Shown here: in pieces, positions 6,897 through 9,088 of the stretch
Layout: the number at the start of each line of letters is the position of its first letter
How positions within the stretch are numbered: the stretch's first letter is position 1
Assembly (NCBI GenBank): GCA_030425785.1
Contig: JAUHYJ010000116.1
Location: forward strand, 1 to 9,088
Reading direction: 5' to 3'
DNA length: 9,088 nt
Origin: Acidimicrobiia bacterium
Lineage (GTDB): Bacteria > Actinomycetota > Acidimicrobiia > Acidimicrobiales > Ilumatobacteraceae
The notes under the pieces: model-generated
Databases searched by the model: none
What the model was told of the DNA's origin: nothing
What the model saw: the letters and a program-made list of their open reading frames with translations, nothing else
Position numbers and translations under genes: made by a program

Positions 6897-6962
6897 ACGA
6901 GCCCTCTCGATCTCGGGATGGAGAGCGGCGAGATGCAACGCAGCCATCGGCGAAGTCGGCCG

Positions 6963-8138
6963 TCACAGGCGCTCGATGATGGTGGCGTTGGCGAGTCCTC
7001 CGCCTTCGCACATGGTCTGCAGACCGTAGCGACCGCCGGTGCGCTCGAGCTCGTTCAGCAAGGTCGACATGAGCTTGGTCCCCGAGCACCCGAGCGGGTG
7101 GCCGAGGGCGATCGCACCACCGTTCACGTTGGTGCGCGCGAGCAGTGCCTGCGGGTCGTCGCCGCCGTACTCCTTCGCCCACGCGAGCACGACCGGAGCG
7201 AACGCCTCGTTCACCTCGAACAGGTCGATGTCGTCGATCGTCAGCCCCGACTTGGCGAGGATCTTCTTGGTCACCGGGATCGGGCCCTTGAGCATCGTCA
7301 CGGGGTCGGTGCCGGCGACCGCGAAGCTGTGGAAGCGGGCGCGGGGCGTGAGCCCGAGCTCGGCGGCCTTCTCCTCGCTCATCACCAGCACGGCGGAGGC
7401 ACCGTCGGAGATCTGCGACGAGTTGCCGGCGGTGACGATGCCGTCCTCCTTGAAGGCCGGCTTGAGCTGCGCCAGGGTCTCGGTCGTGGTGCCCTCGCGG
7501 ATGCCCTCGTCGGTCGTCATCATCTCGGTCGCACCGTCGATCTCGACCGGCACCGGGACGATCTCGCGCTCGAACCGGCCCTCGGCGGTCGCACGAGCGG
7601 CGCGCTGCTGGCTCTCGGCGCCGAAGGCGTCGAGGTCGGCGCGGGTCAGGCCGTACTCCTCGGCGATCATCTCGGCCCCGATGCCCTGCGGCGGCAGGAA
7701 GCTGTTGTACCGCTCCATCATCGAGGCCGGGAACGGGAAGCCCATGTCCTTGACGATCGACGCACCCATCGGAGTACGGGTCATGACCTCGACGCCGGCA
7801 GCGACCGCGACGTCGTAGGCACCGGCGATCACGCCTTGGGCCGCGAAGTGCAGCGCCTGCTGGCTCGAACCGCACTGGCGGTCGACCGTGGTGGCCGGCA
7901 CCGACTCGGGCCAACCGGCCGACAGCACGGCGTTGCGGCCGATGTTGAGCGACTGCTCGCCGACCTGCATGACGCAGCCCATGACCACGTCGTCGACGAT
8001 GGCCGGGTCGATGCCGTTGCGCTCCTCGAGCGCCTTGAGGACGTGGGCGGCGAGATCGGCCGCGTGCCAGTCCTTGAGCTTGCCGTTGCGGCGGCCGCCC
8101 GGGGTGCGGACGGCGTCGACGATGACTGCGTTGGTCAT
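6963..8138 (-). CDS. Thiolase (acetyl-CoA acyltransferase / 3-ketoacyl-CoA thiolase)
   Basis: Thiolase of the cytoplasmic two-cysteine type, cleaving 3-ketoacyl-CoA with CoA to release acetyl-CoA or propionyl-CoA (or running in reverse). It has 391 residues, the usual size. It starts MTNAVIVDAVRTPGGRRNGK. The nucleophilic Cys89 sits in DRQCGSSQQAL. The catalytic His347 is in GGAIALGHPLGCSG. The second Cys, acting as acid/base, is Cys377 in MCEGGGLANATIIERL at the very C-terminus. NEAFAP, a further family motif, is present. All catalytic residues are thus intact. The start codon overlaps the stop of the MarR gene as ATGA, with AAGGAAG upstream (8143-8149 on the opposite strand), which implies translational coupling to the regulator. 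Degradative activity fits the nearby dehydrogenases, but a biosynthetic acetoacetyl-CoA thiolase cannot be ruled out from sequence. Confidence 0.94.
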   Translation of the reverse strand: MTNAVIVDAVRTPGGRRNGKLKDWHAADLAAHVLKALEERNGIDPAIVDDVVMGCVMQVGEQSLNIGRNAVLSAGWPESVPATTVDRQCGSSQQALHFAAQGVIAGAYDVAVAAGVEVMTRTPMGASIVKDMGFPFPASMMERYNSFLPPQGIGAEMIAEEYGLTRADLDAFGAESQQRAARATAEGRFEREIVPVPVEIDGATEMMTTDEGIREGTTTETLAQLKPAFKEDGIVTAGNSSQISDGASAVLVMSEEKAAELGLTPRARFHSFAVAGTDPVTMLKGPIPVTKKILAKSGLTIDDIDLFEVNEAFAPVVLAWAKEYGGDDPQALLARTNVNGGAIALGHPLGCSGTKLMSTLLNELERTGGRYGLQTMCEGGGLANATIIERL

Positions 8139-8668
8139 GATGCTTCCTTGCTGGTGGGGGTCGGGGTGCTGGTGGGGGTCGGGTTGCTCGAGATGTCGGG
8201 GCTGGATCGTCGGATGTTCTGCTGGAGTCGGACGAGCAGCGCGGCGAGTGCCTGACGGTCGGCGCGCGACACGCCGTCGCGCAGGTCGGCGCGGAAGACC
8301 TCGTCGACCTCGGCGATGGCGGCGGTCATCTTCGCGCCCGCCGGGGTGATCGCCACGAGCCAGACGCGGCGGTCCTCGGGATCGGGGCGGCGCTCGACGA
8401 GACCGAGCGCCTGGAGCTTGTCGACGTGGGTCCCGGTGACCGCGCGGCCCTGGCCCAGGTGTTCGGCGGCTCGCGTCTGGCTGACCGGGCCGAAGTCGCA
8501 GATGTAGGCGAGCAGGCTGGCGGTCGACAGCGCGAGCCCGAGTGGCGCGAGCCGGGCGTCGTAGGCGTCACGGATCGCGTTGGCCGTCGCCATCAACGTC
8601 GACTCGACGCGCAACCACGGCGGTGCATCGAGTTCATGCGTCGGATTCGCCGCGTTTGTCGCTCCCAT
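8135..8668 (-). CDS. MarR-family transcriptional regulator
   Basis: DNA-binding repressor or activator of the MarR family, 177 residues. After a short N-terminal extension, the dimerisation helix starts near residue 19. The winged helix-turn-helix has its helices in SQTRAAEHLGQGRAVTGTHVD (63-83), followed by KLQALGLVERR and the wing motif DPEDRRVWLVAITPAG (96-111), a hallmark of the family. A C-terminal dimerisation helix runs to about 153. The last 22 residues are a low-complexity Pro/Thr/Ser tail encoded by an 18-bp DNA duplication. No ribosome site precedes the ATG, and promoter-like elements sit very close to it, so the message may be leaderless. The gene is first in an operon with the thiolase and is divergent from an acyl-CoA dehydrogenase gene. 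It probably controls both, sensing an acid or acyl-CoA of the pathway (inference from context). Confidence 0.9.
   Translation of the reverse strand: MGATNAANPTHELDAPPWLRVESTLMATANAIRDAYDARLAPLGLALSTASLLAYICDFGPVSQTRAAEHLGQGRAVTGTHVDKLQALGLVERRPDPEDRRVWLVAITPAGAKMTAAIAEVDEVFRADLRDGVSRADRQALAALLVRLQQNIRRSSPDISSNPTPTSTPTPTSKEAS
8151..8186. repeat. Two-copy 18-bp G-rich tandem repeat inside the end of the MarR gene
   Basis: The units at 8151-8168 and 8169-8186 are identical except for one base near the end of the second. They encode the PTPTS-type tail of the regulator on the - strand. The + strand holds four G-runs (8156-8160, 8163-8166, 8174-8178, 8181-8183) with loops of 2, 7 and 2 nt, matching the usual G-quadruplex pattern. 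It ends just upstream of the thiolase ribosome site. Confidence 0.85.
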
Positions 8669-8682
8669 GATTGTATGGGAGC
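8661..8682 (-). other. Inverted repeat spanning the MarR start codon
   Basis: GCTCCCAT (8661-8668) and its exact reverse complement ATGGGAGC (8675-8682) are separated by 6 nt. The start codon of the regulator lies in the first arm, so any transcript beginning upstream of 8682 could fold its AUG into an 8-bp stem. A transcript starting inside the spacer would escape this. Overlap with the dyads at 8672-8702 means it could equally be an operator feature. Confidence 0.6.
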
Positions 8683-8702
8683 ATACATTCGCCGCCCATA
8701 CA
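8672..8702. promoter_or_regulatory. Probable MarR operator with overlapping dyads in the divergent control region
   Basis: TGTATGGGAGCATACA (8672-8687) is a 16-bp dyad with perfect 6-bp arms, a size typical of MarR sites. A third half-site, CATACA, follows at 8697-8702. TGTATGGG (8672-8679) and CCCATACA (8695-8702) also form a wider 8-bp inverted repeat with a 15-bp gap. The dyads lie between the regulator and the divergent acyl-CoA dehydrogenase and overlap promoter-like elements of both, so autoregulation plus control of the divergent gene is likely. Protein binding is inferred, not seen. Confidence 0.65.
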
Positions 8703-8709
8703 GTCCCAA
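8680..8709 (-). promoter_or_regulatory. Possible promoter of the MarR-thiolase operon
   Basis: On the - strand, TTGGGA (8704-8709) and TATGCT (8680-8685) are spaced by 18 nt, a fair match to a housekeeping sigma promoter. The predicted transcript start near 8673 lies only about 5 nt before the ATG, giving an almost leaderless message, in keeping with the missing ribosome site. A second -10-like TACAAT lies at 8671-8676, but it would start transcription inside the gene. The elements overlap the proposed operator. Confidence 0.35.
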
Positions 8710-8722
8710 GCCGGCGCGCGGG

Positions 8723-8764
8723 ACGACGGCCATCACGACGGCCACCACGACGGCCACCACGACC
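8723..8764. repeat. 12-bp tandem repeat in the acyl-CoA dehydrogenase leader
   Basis: Three consecutive units at 8723, 8735 and 8747 read ACGACGGCCATC and then ACGACGGCCACC twice, followed by a half unit. The repeat lies between the operator and the ribosome site of the acyl-CoA dehydrogenase. It keeps the frame of that gene, so a rare longer product from an in-frame ATG at 8675 would carry a Thr/Ala-rich stretch, but the repeat is more likely untranslated. Confidence 0.85.
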
Positions 8765-8770
8765 GAGGAG
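8765..8770 (+). promoter_or_regulatory. Ribosome binding site that decides the acyl-CoA dehydrogenase start
   Basis: GAGGAG lies 6 nt before the ATG at 8777. It supports that start over the in-frame ATG at 8675, which lies inside the operator and has no ribosome site. Confidence 0.75.
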
Positions 8771-8776
8771 CCCCTC

Positions 8777-9088
8777 ATGACCGCCACCGACACCCCGACC
8801 GGACTCTCACCCGAGCAGGCCGACGAGTTCCGCGAGCGCTGCCGGGCGTTCCTGCGCGAGCACGCCAAGCCGGGCGCCCGCCGCAATCTCGCCGCCGCCC
8901 GGACGTTCCAGGCCGCGCTGGCCGAGGCCGGGCTCGCCGGCCTCGCCTATCCGGCCGAGTACGGCGGCGCCGGGTTGACGCTCGAGCACGAACGCATCTG
9001 GCGTCAGGTGTCCCAGGAGTTCCCGCAGATGACCGGCGAGCTGGTGATCAGCCACGGCATGTGTCTGCCGGTGCTCGCCGAGTTCGGC
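8777..9088 (+). CDS. Acyl-CoA dehydrogenase, N-terminal part (3' end outside window)
   Basis: FAD-dependent acyl-CoA dehydrogenase, which would introduce the first double bond into an acyl-CoA. Only the first 104 residues are visible. They match the all-helical N-terminal domain of the family: a short Thr-rich lead, then EQADEFRERCRAFLREHAKP, a helix ending ALAEAGLAGLAYPAEYGGAG (the hallmark 'G..G...P.eyGG.G' stretch, about residues 50-69), and LEHERIWRQVSQE with ISHGMCLPVLAEFG at the edge. The FAD-binding and catalytic Glu regions lie outside the window. It is transcribed divergently from the MarR-thiolase operon across a 108-bp region holding operator-like dyads, so it is probably a target of that regulator. 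Chain-length or substrate class cannot be judged from this part. Confidence 0.9.
   Translation, partial: MTATDTPTGLSPEQADEFRERCRAFLREHAKPGARRNLAAARTFQAALAEAGLAGLAYPAEYGGAGLTLEHERIWRQVSQEFPQMTGELVISHGMCLPVLAEFG

Noticed and set aside
6759..8255. 498-codon + strand open frame opposite the thiolase
   Set aside because: It is an antisense shadow of a gene with all thiolase catalytic residues. Its product is His/Arg/Gly/Leu-rich without domains.
8675..8776. In-frame upstream ATG start for the acyl-CoA dehydrogenase
   Set aside because: It lies within the operator dyad and has no ribosome site, and the added residues are Thr/Ala low complexity. ATG 8777 has GAGGAG at good spacing.

Overview
The window is high-GC, gene-dense chromosomal DNA. 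Codons are strongly GC-ending, GTG is used as a start codon, and the gene repertoire is fatty-acid-like catabolism. This fits an actinobacterium, and an Acidimicrobiia-type (Ilumatobacter-like) host is my guess. The lineage is inferred from composition and protein style only; there is no rRNA or other marker here.

Region 1 (1-2945, + strand) is the 3' part of a peptide/nickel-type ABC importer operon. It holds the C-terminal 307 residues of a family-5 solute-binding protein and two complete inner-membrane permeases of the DppB and DppC type. No ATPase gene follows, so the ATPases must lie upstream of the window or elsewhere.

Region 2 (2946-3254) is a non-coding gap. Most of it is an array of three 62-bp tandem repeats, each an imperfect long palindrome. 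The array is bounded by perfect 12-bp inverted repeats. This is the most unusual structure in the window. About 120 bp of ordinary leader follows it.

Region 3 (3255-5946, + strand) holds an acyl-CoA ligase (FadD-like) and, 13 nt later, a family III CoA-transferase (CaiB/BaiF). These are two different ways of making an acyl-CoA. The region ends in a hairpin shared with the convergent gene on the other strand.

Region 4 (5975-8668, - strand) holds a MarR-family regulator, a thiolase whose start overlaps the regulator stop by 4 bp, a 208-bp spacer with two hairpins, and a short-chain dehydrogenase of the 3-hydroxyacyl-CoA dehydrogenase type. The last two enzymes match the final two steps of a beta-oxidation cycle.

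Region 5 (8669-9088) is a divergent control region with TGTATG/CATACA dyads that look like the MarR operator, followed by the start of an acyl-CoA dehydrogenase on the + strand (first beta-oxidation step), cut by the window end.

Taken together, regions 3-5 look like a MarR-controlled locus that activates and beta-oxidises an unidentified carboxylic acid. Ligase or CoA-transferase, acyl-CoA dehydrogenase, 3-hydroxyacyl-CoA dehydrogenase and thiolase are present; no enoyl-CoA hydratase is visible. The substrate cannot be read from sequence alone. I see no defence system, CRISPR array, transposase, phage gene or RNA gene, and no convincing new multi-gene system. The items most worth follow-up are the palindromic tandem array and the MarR operator region.
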